DNA of 64,000 nucleotides from Brachyhypopomus gauderio (Eukaryota > Chordata > Actinopteri > Gymnotiformes > Hypopomidae): positions 2,817,126 to 2,881,125 of the forward strand of contig NC_135221.1 in the NCBI RefSeq assembly GCF_052324685.1, in the 5' to 3' direction. Of this stretch, positions 36,446-46,579 are shown piece by piece. The translations under genes were made by a program, and so were the position numbers. The notes beneath the pieces were generated by a model, which saw only the letters and a list, made by a program, of their open reading frames with translations, was not told the origin of the DNA and did not search any database. The first letter of the stretch is position 1. Every line of letters begins with the position of its first letter.

Positions 36446-36634
36446 AGGTAGAGTGAAGCTGAAGGAGATGCTACAGAATCACCCTCACGAGAGATTCCAG
36501 CTGCTGTCCACGGCCATTTTCTCCAGGTAAGGGCCAGTCACTCCTCTGGGTGTGTAATGATTTTACCATTAGAGTAATTCAGTGTCTTATTTCCAGCTTG
36601 TGAAATACGCCGTCTGCCATGCACGTCACTGAAG

Positions 36635-37060
36635 GGGCAGTCACCACAGAGGGCAGTCTGCAGAGAGGGCAGTCTGCAAGAGAGGGCAGTCTGTAAGAGA
36701 GGGCAGTCACCACAGAGGGCAGTCTGTAAGAGAGGGCAGTCACCACAGAGGGCAGTCTGCAGAGAGGGCAGTCTGTAAGAGAGGGCAGTCACCACAGAGG
36801 GCAGTTTGCAGAGAGGGCAGTCTGTAAGAGAGGGCAGTCACCAGAGAGGGCAGTCTGTAAGAGAGGGCAGTCACCACAGAGGGCAGTCTGTAAGAGAGGG
36901 CAGTCACCACAGGACAGTCTGCAGAGAGGGCAGTCTGTAAGAGAGGGTAGTCACCACAGAGGGCAGTCTGCAGAGAGGGCAGTCTGTAAGAGAGGGCAGT
37001 CACCACAGAGGGCAGTCTGTAAGAGAGGGCAGTCACCACAGAATGCAGTCTGTGGGGAGT
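36635..37060. repeat. 33-bp minisatellite built of 17- and 16-bp halves
   Basis: Alternating GGGCAGTCTGTAAGAGA and GGGCAGTCACCACAGA halves, with GGGCAGTCTGCAGAGA variants. About 25 GGGCAGT cores in 425 bp. Confidence 0.95.
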
Positions 37061-38334
37061 CGTCATCAGACACCTTCACCAGATGCCACAGGGCACTTGC
37101 TAAGCAGACTTATGAATAATCAAAGCTACGGTGTCATTAATGGTGGCCAAAATGTTATGCCGCCTCTAAACATACACCCCCCCCCAAAGTAGCCACATGT
37201 CCAGCACCTGTATCTTCCTGTCGATTGAGATCTTGATCTTGTGCCATATGTAGCACTGTGTGCTGCTTTTCCTAAGACTCAGCAAGGAGACCAATCACAA
37301 TAACAGTATTTCACACGTTGTCATTCAGATGTAATGGAGGACTCGTGTTTGTCAAAACACAGAATCCTGAAAGCTTCCATCTGCAGCTTCAATAATGAAC
37401 GACGTGAGCTACATCCCCCCTTTTGTTCATGGACATCAAAGCACTTCGCAGAGTAAATGATTTCCTGTTTTACTGATGTACAACACAGAGATGACACCAT
37501 GAAATCTACTGACGGCTGCTGCATTTAATCAAGAACACATAATGCATCAGGATAAAAAGATATGATTACATACACATATCCAGATTAGACATCCATCTAC
37601 ATCTGCGGTGTCATGGTATAACTTAATGTACATTTTGGGGTCTCTACATGTTGCCATAATTATAATTATTTTTATATTTTTCAAAGCAGATGTGATGTAA
37701 TGTTTCATATGTTTGATCTGTGTAGATAATATAATAATATGTTAGTGGACAACTGGAAGGAACCATGTTGAAGTCCGTTTCAAGTTAATTTCACATGAAG
37801 AAAAGCAGAGACCACACTCATTTGTGAAGAAAGCCTAATGACTTTGATGGTAACCATCATTAGTATGTTATTACCTTCATCCAAAATGAGAACGAAAGAG
37901 AGAATGAAAGACAGAAAGAAAGACAGAAATGGTTTATCAACTGCATATGTTGCGCATTTTAGATTAAAATGTTCAAATGATTTGCAGAGTCAGAAAAGGG
38001 CAGCAATGGGCCATTTGATGTAAATTTCACAACAACAACATAAAAGCTGAAAATGATTATATTGGCAATGAAAGAAAATATCTTATTATAGTTATTATGG
38101 AGACAGCAAAGCAGTTTTATAAGACTCTTTGGACAAGTGTCTGCTAAATGTTAGAGAAAATGTTACATTTCACTATTACATTTATTATTACAAAACTGCA
38201 TCTCTGATGGATTATAAGCTTCTCGTGGGGGGGGTGTCAACATCCTCACATGTAGTACATGAGGAGTTTCCTCCGTCTACGCCTCTCAGTACTAGTGCAG
38301 CATGGGATACTGGTGGAGCTCTGAGCACCTGGAC

Positions 38335-38505
38335 CATCACAAATGGTGGTGGAGATCACTGTATCTCACTGGTCTGCTGACACCAGGACCTTCATTGATG
38401 GTGATGGAGATCATCGTATCTCACTGGTCTGCTGGTCTGCTGACACCAGGACCTTCACAGATGGTGATGGTGGAGATCACTGTATCTCACTGGTCTTCTG
38501 CCTCA
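38335..38505 (+). repeat. ~60-bp tandem repeat, three copies
   Basis: The phrase GGAGATCACTGTATCTCACT plus GGTCTGCTGACACCAGGACC recurs three times with small indels. Confidence 0.85.
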
Positions 38506-38776
38506 CACTGGGACAGTAACTGCTGTACCACCACAGCTTTCATACCTCTCTGGCGGTGTGCGGCTGGGAGTCCTTCACAACAAGCAGGCTGTGAACCTCC
38601 ATACCAGGCAACCAGGAAGAACTCAAGAAGACTCCAACTCTGTCTGCTAAGTTGGAGCAGCTGGATCTTGTGTCCTTGGCACACTGAAGATGTTCTTGGT
38701 ACAACTGGATCGAGCCTTAAAAATGAACAGAGCTTGATTAAGCTATGCTGCTTCCAAAGAATGTGTGGGACCAACA

Positions 38777-38884
<108 letters not shown>

Positions 38885-39266
38885 CCCAATCCAAACACAC
38901 GAGCCGAGCTCTGCAGACTGATCACCGTGACAACAGCTGGTTGGGCCCGTTTAGCAGCATCAGGTGACCCCTGCTGTGACCCCTCCTGTGACCTCTCCTG
39001 TGACCCCTGCTGTGACCTCAGCTGTGATGCCAGCTGCAACACCTTGATGTCTGCACATGAGACCTGAGAGCCATGCGAATGTGAAAAGCTTGGGTGGTCA
39101 CTGCAGAAGACCAGAGACATCGTGAACAACTTCACATACTGGACATTGCTTCAACTGTTGCCACAACCTCATTGCAAAACAACTATGGAAGTGTTTGACA
39201 ACCCCTACATGTAAAAATGTAGCCTAGATTCCCTCATTTTACTATTACTGCCTTGAAGATACTGCT

Positions 39267-39327
<61 letters not shown>

Positions 39328-39446
39328 TCTCTCTCTCTGTATACACCATGGTTACATGCCTCAGAGTTCTGACATACTTATAATGCCGTGGCTAAGTAAA
39401 CTCAGGGCACAGATTCATTGTCATAAAGAGTAAACAGCAACCAATC

Positions 39447-39568
39447 ATGGTAATAAAGATACCGTACATGGTAATGAAGATACCGTACATGGTAATGAAG
39501 ATACCATACATGGTAATGAAGATACCGTACATGGTAATGAAGATACCGTACATGGTAATAAAGATAAC
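39447..39568 (+). repeat. 21-bp minisatellite
   Basis: Six copies of a 21-bp unit, GATACCGTACATGGTAATGAA type. Confidence 0.95.
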
Positions 39569-40621
39569 ACGCAGCGGTCTGACATCGTGTTGATAGAATG
39601 GCGAATAATGGTAATTTCCAGGTAAGAGTTTCTTATAGCACATCTAAAACTCCATCACCCGCTACACTATAACACGCTGTGTACAATTACAATTTAGTGA
39701 ACTTCGTTTCATGCAGCATGGCAGAAAAATCATTAGGTATTCAATAGATTTAATTGAGGCTGAGGTTAGAAATACTTGCTGCAGAATGAGACGGCGGAAT
39801 GTGTCTATGGGCTTTGACTGAACACTGGGTACATTGGTTGACTCATAGTCATTTCAGAGCTGCTAACGGCTGTACCAGACATTAATAAGTAATCGTTACA
39901 TAGCCTGAACATACCATACATCAATAAAGCCTTCAGGGCTCAGTCCACAGCTGAGAGATGATGTCTGGCTGGGACTGTCCAGAGAGGGGGACAGAGCCAG
40001 AAACATCATGACTGCACAAACACACAAGCACGTGTTTGACGAGGGGTAAAAGTTAACATGAAAATGATGTGCAAGTGTCACGTCCCAATCTTCAAGTCCC
40101 AAAGTCACAGTGAGTCAGAGCAGGTTCGGGTGTGTCATTTGGTTTGTTTTTGTTATGGTTATAATCCATTTGTCATGAATTCATCAGCAGTAAAAAGTAT
40201 ATTTGCACAAGAATACAATAACTGCTAGTGGTTTACTATCTAATATGGGAAATCTACCTCTCTATTTTAGAAGACACAGTTTTTAATGGTACACCAACAA
40301 CACACGTGTGCTGCAGTATAAGACTGCATGATCACATGGACACGGAAGGAGAAAAGGAACCAACATTCATTCAGCTCATATGTTCAAATATCACCTGCCT
40401 CACTAGCACAAGTGTGAGGTTTGACGTGTTTTACTGTGCTGGTGGATTTTATTTTGAATACATTTTGCTATTTTACCCATCAATCTGCACTTAATCAGTC
40501 ATGTAGCGGTTAAGTGATATAAGAGGATAAGTGGTTAAGTAATGTCTGATTAATTACAAATCCAAAGCTCATTCACAGAAGTTTTTTGTCTCTTTTTCCA
40601 AAACTTAGTAGATTTGCAGTT

Positions 40622-40795
40622 TCAGGAGCAGTTACATCTGCAGGTCTCTCAGCAGGTACGTCTGCAGGTCTCTCAGCAGTTACATCTGCAGGTCTCTCAG
40701 CAGGTACGTTTGCAGGTCTCTCAGCATGTACATCTGCAGGTCTCTCAGCAGGTACGTCTGCAGGTCTCTCAGCAGGTACGTCTGCAGGTCTGTAT
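40622..40795 (+). repeat. 24-bp minisatellite
   Basis: About seven copies of a 24-bp unit, CAGGTCTCTCAGCAGGTACG followed by TCTG, with TTACATCTG variants. It is open in several frames because 24 is a multiple of 3. Confidence 0.93.
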
Positions 40796-41449
40796 TTGGA
40801 CAGTTTAGCCCATTCCTTTTGGCAGATCTTCTCAATCTCCATCAGATGGGATTGTGATCTTCATTTCTCTCCACAGATGTCACTCTGGTTTATGGAGTGC
40901 TACTGAGTTGGGAGAACCTGTTGGGTGGACAACCATCTCTGCACAGGACGTTTGGAGCTCGTTTAGACAGTTTTCTTATCTCCCTGACCAAAGGCCCCTT
41001 CTTGCATAATCTGACCAGATATCCAAGGTTCAATTTCAGAATCATGGCCCTGGGCCATTCACATATGTAGTTCAAGGCCATTGTGGCTGTGGGAACATTC
41101 AGACTCCTGTGTATTGTTTTAAATCCATCTGGGCCTTGCCACAGTTTGATTGGAGCTCCTTGGCCTTAATGGTTGAGTCTTTGTTCTGACTATCCAGTGT
41201 AAACTGTGGGTTTTTCTACACCCAGGTGTGGCTACCCAGACAAGGTGGAGTCATAATAAGCCCTATAAACATCTCAGGGATCATTAAAGTAAACCAGATG
41301 CATCTAACCACATTTCTGACTACAGCACTTTTGTAAATAAGGGATTACATTTATTTTATGTTTACTTATTTTTTTAATGTCTCTAAAAACATATGCTGAC
41401 TATTCCATTTTGGATATATAAAGTATAGATTAATGTGTTAAATTATGTC

Positions 41450-41731
41450 TGTTTGGTCACACCCCTCAGGAATGCCCTGCGGTGTACTACACTAATCTGC
41501 TTCACCTGTTCATTAGCCACTGGCCACGCCCCCTCTTTACACACCTGAGGAGGAATACTTGAACCCCTTCCCTGCATTTTAGCAGTCACCAAACCATTTC
41601 TGGTGCTCTTTTTAATCCCTATTTTGGCCTTTCTCTTCGTCTCCTTCTACCACGACTGTCACTAATATCCTGTTTGGCACTGTTTGTCTCTCAGCAGTTT
41701 ATAAACAGTTTTGTTGCTGGTCTTTGCAAGC
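41450..41731 (+). mobile_element. Possible older LTR-like host sequence of the insertion
   Basis: The DNA into which the young LTR element inserted is itself pyrimidine-rich with CACGCCCCC, ACACCTGAGGAGGA and CTTCGTCTCC-type phrases like other fish LTRs, and may continue at 44803. No boundaries or direct repeats could be set. Confidence 0.3.
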
Positions 41732-42175
41732 TGTCACGTGCGGCTACGCCCCCTCTCCTAGCTGTCACTCTGGGTTCCCTCGTGTCTGTGTTCTTGCCCG
41801 TTTGTCCCGCCCTGCTCGTTAGTTTTATGAATCCCTCGTTTGTTACCACGCCCCTGTGTCATTGTCATCACCTGTCCCTAGTTTAGTTCTGTGTATAAAA
41901 GCCCCTGAGTCTCCCTTGTCCTTTGTCCGGTATTTTGAATTTATTTGTGATCGTGTCTGTCCCATCGCTGTTCTCTGTGCCTGACCGTTTCGTGTTTCTC
42001 CTGTTTCCCGTGCTCCCTGTGTTGTGATGCCTGTCTTTGCATGTTTTACGGACTGCCCTCCTGTTATCGACCCTGCCTGGCTATCCGACGATGATTACGG
42101 TACTCCCCTGAATAAATCTCGCTCTTCTCAGCACTTGTGTCCGTCCTCTCGCTCCGTGGCGCGAGCCGCGTTACA
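41732..42175 (+). repeat. 5' LTR
   Basis: Starts TGTCACGTG (an E-box CACGTG at the very end). It holds TATAAAA at 41894-41900, a predicted RNA start at about 41926 and AATAAA at 42111-42116. This gives U3 of about 194 bp, R of roughly 200 bp and a short U5. Confidence 0.95.
41894..41934 (+). promoter_or_regulatory. LTR promoter and predicted self-primer
   Basis: The TATA box is at 41894. TCCGGTATT at 41926-41934 lies at the expected start-site distance and is exactly complementary to AATACCGGA at 42177-42185. Confidence 0.65.
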
Positions 42176-44291
42176 TAATACCGGAACATTCAAGGACACA
42201 GCGAGAGAGCGAGACTCTGGTGAGTTCAAACACTGTGAATGGATGTCGGCTGGTTTAATCCGGTTCGACTCTCCGGTATTTCAGTGCGAACAAACTAGAG
42301 ACAGGAATACCCCTGGCGCTGCGGGTACAAGGAAGTCTCGTCGCCGACCAAAGAAAGAGCAGTCTCTTTCTACTGGCTTTCGCGACGAGACTCCATCTGA
42401 GCGCTGTGTGTCTGCCCGGTTTTGCGAACACGACAGGGAAAAACCTCCTGTCGTGCGAGCAGCGGGCAGACGGTCTGAGCGCACAGACAAGTTTTCGCTT
42501 AACCCTCGGTTGACTCTCTCTGACCACCGTGAGCTCCCGGCGCCTCAAGGGAGGCGGAGCCGCAGCAGAGAGAGCAACCGAGGAGCTTGTGTGTCTGTGT
42601 GTTCTGCCAGGCTCACCCAGGACCCTGAGGAGGAGGACCCACCGCCTCTGACCCTGCCGGCTACTCCACATGACAACCCCAAGTATTTTTTGGGGGGGAG
42701 TACGAGCCACGTCAGTATGGCGGTCACGCCCCCCGATGACGTCAGTATGGCGGTCACGCCCCCCGATGACGTCAGTATGGCGGTCACGCCCCCCGATGAC
42801 GTCAGTATGGCGGTCACGCCCCCTGAGGACGTCAGTATGGCGGTCACGCCCCCTGAGGACGTCAGTCCGGTGGTTCCGCCCCCTGAGGACGTCAGCCCGG
42901 TGGTTCCGCCCCCTGAGGACGTCAGCCCGGTGGTTCCGCCCCCTGAGGACGTCAGCCCGGTGGTTCCGCCCCCTGAGGACGTCAGTATGGCGGTCACGCC
43001 CCCTGAGGACGTCAGCCCGGTGGTTCCGCCCCCTGAGGACGTCAGCCCGGTGGTTCCGCCCCCTGAGGACGTCAGCCCGGTGGTTCCGCCCCCTGAGGAC
43101 GTCAGCCCGGTGGTTCCGCCCCCTGAGGACGTCAGCCCGGTGGTTCCGCCCCCCGAGGGTGTCTCATCCACGCCGGTTCCTGTCCCCGCGACCCTGGAGG
43201 GGTCGTCCACGCCGGTTCCTGTCCCCGCTGCCCGTCAGCAGTCCACGCCGGTTCCTGTCCCCGCGACCCTGGAGAGGTCGTCCACGCCGGTTCCTGTCCC
43301 CGCGACCCTGGAGGGGTCGTCCACGCCAGTTCCTGTCCCCGCTGCCCGTCAGCAGTCCACGCCGGTTCCTGTCCCCGCGACCCTGGAGAGGTCGTCCACG
43401 CCAGTTCCTGTCCCCGCTGCCCGTCAGCAGTCCACGCCGGTTCCTGTCCCCGCGACCCTGGAGAGGTCGTCCACGCCGGTTCCTGTCCCCGCGACCCTGG
43501 AGAGGTCGTCCACGCCGGTTCCTGTCCCCGCGACCCTGGAGAGGTCGTCCACGCCGGCTCCCGTTCCCGCTGCCCGCCAGCGGACCCTGCCTGTCCCCGC
43601 TGCCCGCCAGCGGACCCTGCCTGTCCCCGCTGCCCGCCAGCGGACCCTGCCTGTCCCCGCTGCCTGTCTGCCGGCTCCAGTTCCCGCTGCCTGTCTGCCG
43701 GCTCCTGTTCCCGCTGCCTGCCGCCCGGCCGCACCTGTCGCCCCAGAGACTGTGCTGCCCCCTGTTGGGCATGGACTTGGTGTTCCCCCTGCTCCGCCCT
43801 TTGCCTCCTATGTTCCGTTGCCCGTGTTCCCCTTGCTCCCTGGTCCCATCCCTGGTTTTGTTTTGGTCCCTGTCCCCGTGGTTGTGTCTGTCAAGGTCTG
43901 TGTTCCTGTTCCCGTGTCTGTTTCCTGTGGTGTCGTCTCTGTCCCTGTCCCCATGTCTGTTCCCCAAGTCGTCACCCACCTTGTGCCTGTGCCTGTCTCC
44001 GTTGTTCATGGTGTCTTTGCCTCTGTGTTTGCCTCCGCCTTGTCCCCTGGCCCCACTCCCGTGTCTGTCCCCGGTCCTGTACTGTCCGGCCCTGCTCCTT
44101 GCCCTGTCCGGTCTCCATGTGTCCCGTGTACCGCCATGCCCCAGCCCAGCTCCTGGCCCGTCTCTGGTCCCCCTGTCCCTGCCGTGCCCCGGTCTCCGTG
44201 CCCTGCTTTCCCCTGGTCTGTTCCTCCGGTCCGTCCCGTGTCTGCTGTCCCTGTCCCTCGCCGTGTTCCGTGGTTCCCTGTCTTGTCCTAG
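42027..44291 (+). CDS. Unrecognised repeat-rich ORF of the LTR element
   Basis: An open frame of 754 codons begins at an ATG inside the 5' LTR, within the predicted R region, and ends at TAG just before the polypurine tract. Residues 1-50 are LTR-encoded, and the primer site is read as Asn-Thr-Gly at codons 51-53. Residues about 51-228 are unique, charged and basic (RKSRRRPKK near 101-109), with no family I recognise and no zinc knuckle. Then follow 15 decapeptide repeats (VSMAVTPPED and VSPVVPPPED types), then 12-13-residue repeats (STPVPVPATLERS, STPVPVPAARQQ), then a Val/Pro-rich low-complexity tail. Other frames are also long here, so much openness may be compositional. The unique N-terminal part staying open is the best argument for coding. 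No function is proposed. Confidence 0.4.
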   Translation: MPVFACFTDCPPVIDPAWLSDDDYGTPLNKSRSSQHLCPSSRSVARAALHNTGTFKDTARERDSGEFKHCEWMSAGLIRFDSPVFQCEQTRDRNTPGAAGTRKSRRRPKKEQSLSTGFRDETPSERCVSARFCEHDREKPPVVRAAGRRSERTDKFSLNPRLTLSDHRELPAPQGRRSRSRESNRGACVSVCSARLTQDPEEEDPPPLTLPATPHDNPKYFLGGSTSHVSMAVTPPDDVSMAVTPPDDVSMAVTPPDDVSMAVTPPEDVSMAVTPPEDVSPVVPPPEDVSPVVPPPEDVSPVVPPPEDVSPVVPPPEDVSMAVTPPEDVSPVVPPPEDVSPVVPPPEDVSPVVPPPEDVSPVVPPPEDVSPVVPPPEGVSSTPVPVPATLEGSSTPVPVPAARQQSTPVPVPATLERSSTPVPVPATLEGSSTPVPVPAARQQSTPVPVPATLERSSTPVPVPAARQQSTPVPVPATLERSSTPVPVPATLERSSTPVPVPATLERSSTPAPVPAARQRTLPVPAARQRTLPVPAARQRTLPVPAACLPAPVPAACLPAPVPAACRPAAPVAPETVLPPVGHGLGVPPAPPFASYVPLPVFPLLPGPIPGFVLVPVPVVVSVKVCVPVPVSVSCGVVSVPVPMSVPQVVTHLVPVPVSVVHGVFASVFASALSPGPTPVSVPGPVLSGPAPCPVRSPCVPCTAMPQPSSWPVSGPPVPAVPRSPCPAFPWSVPPVRPVSAVPVPRRVPWFPVLS
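42177..42185 (+). other. Predicted primer-binding site (self-priming type)
   Basis: AATACCGGA starts 1 nt after the LTR end. It does not begin TGG, as a tRNA-primed site would. All nine bases pair with the predicted 5' end of the element's own RNA (41926-41934). Confidence 0.65.
42714..43155 (+). repeat. 30-bp tandem repeat in the LTR element
   Basis: Fifteen units in two subtypes: GTCAGTATGGCGGTCACGCC plus CCCTGAGGAC, and GTCAGCCCGGTGGTTCCGCC plus CCCTGAGGAC. They are arranged 5-4-1-5. The first three junctions form TGACGTCA (42737, 42767, 42797); later ones read GGACGTCA. Confidence 0.97.
43168..43720 (+). repeat. 36/39-bp tandem repeat in the LTR element
   Basis: Units of 39 bp (TCCACGCCGGTTCCTGTCCC plus CGCGACCCTGGAGAGGTCG) alternate with 36-bp units ending CGCTGCCCGTCAGCAG. 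They grade into shorter CCTGTCCCCGCTGCC-based units after about 43560. Confidence 0.95.
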
Positions 44292-44341
44292 TCTGGTTCC
44301 CTGTCCTGTCTGCCCTTGCGTGCCCCAGAGTGGCACGCTTT

Positions 44342-44350
44342 GAGGGGGGG
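44342..44350 (+). other. Polypurine tract
   Basis: GAGGGGGGG, followed by TTC and then the 3' LTR; the site expected to prime plus-strand DNA synthesis. Confidence 0.75.
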
Positions 44351-44353
44351 TTC

Positions 44354-44797
44354 TGTCACGTGCGGCTACGCCCCCTCTCCTAGCTGTCACTCTGGGTTCC
44401 CTCGTGTCTGTGTTCTTGCCCGTTTGTCCCGCCCTGCTCGTTAGTTTTATGAATCCCTCGTTTGTTACCACGCCCCTGTGTCATTGTCATCACCTGTCCC
44501 TAGTTTAGTTCTGTGTATAAAAGCCCCTGAGTCTCCCTTGTCCTTTGTCCGGTATTTTGAATTTATTTGTGATCGTGTCTGTCCCATCGCTGTTCTCTGT
44601 GCCTGACCGTTTCGTGTTTCTCCTGTTTCCCGTGCTCCCTGTGTTGTGATGCCTGTCTTTGCATGTTTTACGGACTGCCCTCCTGTTATCGACCCTGCCT
44701 GGCTATCCGACGATGATTACGGTACTCCCCTGAATAAATCTCGCTCTTCTCAGCACTTGTGTCCGTCCTCTCGCTCCGTGGCGCGAGCCGCGTTACA
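44354..44797 (+). repeat. 3' LTR
   Basis: Same 444 bp as the 5' LTR with no difference seen. It is followed directly by CAAGC, the repeated target site. Confidence 0.95.
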
Positions 44798-44802
44798 CAA
44801 GC

Positions 44803-46125
44803 ACTGTGTGCTCCGAATCTCAGACACATTCCGGTTGTTGCTCGTTCACAGTCGAGAATTAATTCTGTAATCCAGAATCAATTCTGTAATCCAGACTCAA
44901 ATCCACAATCCAGAATCAAATCCACAATCCAGAATCAAATCCACAATACTGAATTCCATCCACATTCCTATCAAGAGCATGTAAATGGGTCTGGATACTT
45001 TCTGAACACTCTGTGTGTAGGATTGCTGTGCTAAGGCTCATTTGAGTTATGTAACACTGGACCACAGCGCAGCCAAACTGCAGATGGCTCTCATAGTGAT
45101 GGGCTAGCTGAAGACCACATGCTGGGGGAGCTCATCCTGTTTAAAACAGATGTCGTGAAAGCAACAGCCCTCTATATGCCATCGCAGCTCATCCATACGT
45201 GGACGGCACGTGGAGACCAGCACCAGCTGGGCCTACACGTGATTCTCCAGCATCATCATCTAACGTTCGGTTAAACGTAATCCATCCATTCTCTCTGCTG
45301 TGGTCCTCAGGTCACGTCCTCCTGAGATCACGTCCTCCTGCCTCAGTCCCGCATGAACCTGCTTATTGGGATTAGACGTTCTCAAAGCAGCCGTCACGTT
45401 TCTGCAGCGTCCACTCGCCTGGGTGCCGTCAGCCCGTCCAGTTTCGCGGGACTTAAAGATTTATGCGTGACCCTGTTCAGACAGACCTGGCAGGGCTGAA
45501 ACATTAGACCTCCTTGCCTGTGGTGAGTGAAATAGAAGCCATCAGGTACTGATAAGAGAACGATGTCCTGGGTTTATGAGCGTTCACAGAAGCTAAAAGT
45601 AGAAGCCGCTGAGATGATGTGATTAGCGTTCTTCTCCACAAAGGCACGGACAGTCATTACTGCACAAAAACACAGCAGATCCCCAGAGGAGAGGCAGCCC
45701 TCGTGTGGGACCCACTTCCTCCAGCGCTCCCTCTGTCATGAAGCCTCATCAGGAATAGAATGTGCGTCATCTCAAGATGACCTGTTCCCCTCCACAGATA
45801 CATGTGTGTAGCCTGGATGACACGGAGTGACTTTCTAGTGCACTGAAACTTATATTGACCATGTTAGTTTTAGTAAACAGTGTTAAAAAAAAATGTAGAA
45901 TAAGTATTTACAATACAACACAATACAACAATATTTAATTGCTTGTACATTACATAAAACTCAAGAACATCCTACAGATAAAAACTGAATAGAAATTAAT
46001 TTTATACTAAAATTAAAAATCTTGAAGAAATATTTGGCATCAGGTTAGATGTCAAAAAACAAAACAAAACAACAAAATGCAAACTTAAATTTACAATGTT
46101 GTCATTTGTTGTTACAGCATGTCCA
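44803..46125. other. Intergenic, no gene seen
   Basis: Contains a short imperfect 16-20-bp repeat at about 44860-44955 (CAGAATCAAATCCACAATC type). The remainder is unique-looking with no supported gene. Confidence 0.5.
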
Positions 46126-46129
46126 CTGC

Positions 46130-46578
46130 ATGTGCCTCTCTGGGTGTGCAGTATCTCACGTGTGCATCTCTGGGTGTGCAGTCTCTCACGTGTGCCTGTC
46201 TGGGTGTGCAGTTTCTCACGTGCACCTCTCTGGGTGTGCAGTCTCCCACGTGCACCTCTCTTGGTGTGCAGTCTCTCACGTGCACCTCTCTGGATGTGCA
46301 GTCTCACACGTGCACCTCTCTGGGTGTGCAGTCTCTCACGTGTGCCACTCTGGGTGTGCAGTCTCTCACGTGCGCCTCTCTGGGTGTGCAGTCTCTCACG
46401 TGTGCCTCTCCGGGTGTGCAGTCTCTCACGTGTGCCTGTCTGGGTGTGCAGTCTCTTACGTGCACCTATCTGGATGTGCAGTCTCCCACGTGCACATCTC
46501 TAGGTGTGCAGTCTCTCACATGTGCCTCTCTGGGTGTGCAGTCTCTCACGTGTGCCTGTCTGGGTGTGCAGTCTCCCG
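46130..46578. repeat. 30-bp minisatellite with a CACGTG core
   Basis: About fifteen copies of a 30-bp unit, TCTCTGGGTGTGCAGTCTCT followed by CACGTGTGCC or CACGTGCACC. Twelve junctions carry a perfect E-box CACGTG. Open frames of 100-180 codons across it in all three frames are artefacts of the unit length. Confidence 0.96.
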
Positions 46579-46579
46579 C

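Larger units (their letters stand above)
41732..44797 (+). mobile_element. Young non-autonomous LTR retrotransposon
   Basis: Two 444-bp direct repeats (41732-42175, 44354-44797) match base for base when read side by side. They begin TGTCACGTG and end GCGTTACA. The 5-bp CAAGC is duplicated outside (41727-41731, 44798-44802). A polypurine tract (44342-44350) precedes the 3' LTR. The 2178-bp interior contains no protease, reverse transcriptase, RNase H, integrase or CCHC knuckle that I can recognise, so it must depend on enzymes from elsewhere. LTR identity implies a recent insertion. A primer site of self-priming type adjoins the 5' LTR. The LTR style fits fish Ty3/gypsy chromovirus-like elements; the exact family is not named. 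Confidence 0.93.

Noticed and set aside
42176-42195. A tRNA primer-binding site after the 5' LTR
   Set aside because: The sequence does not begin with TGG or resemble the complement of a tRNA 3' end; self-pairing with the LTR explains it better.
43164-44471. 435-codon minus-strand frame and the 557-codon plus-strand alternative frame in the LTR element
   Set aside because: They overlap the same GC-rich triplet-length repeats; only the frame starting in the LTR has an open non-repetitive part.
46130-46578. Regularly spaced 30-bp repeats as a CRISPR array
   Set aside because: Units are contiguous with no unique spacers, and the context is a vertebrate genome.
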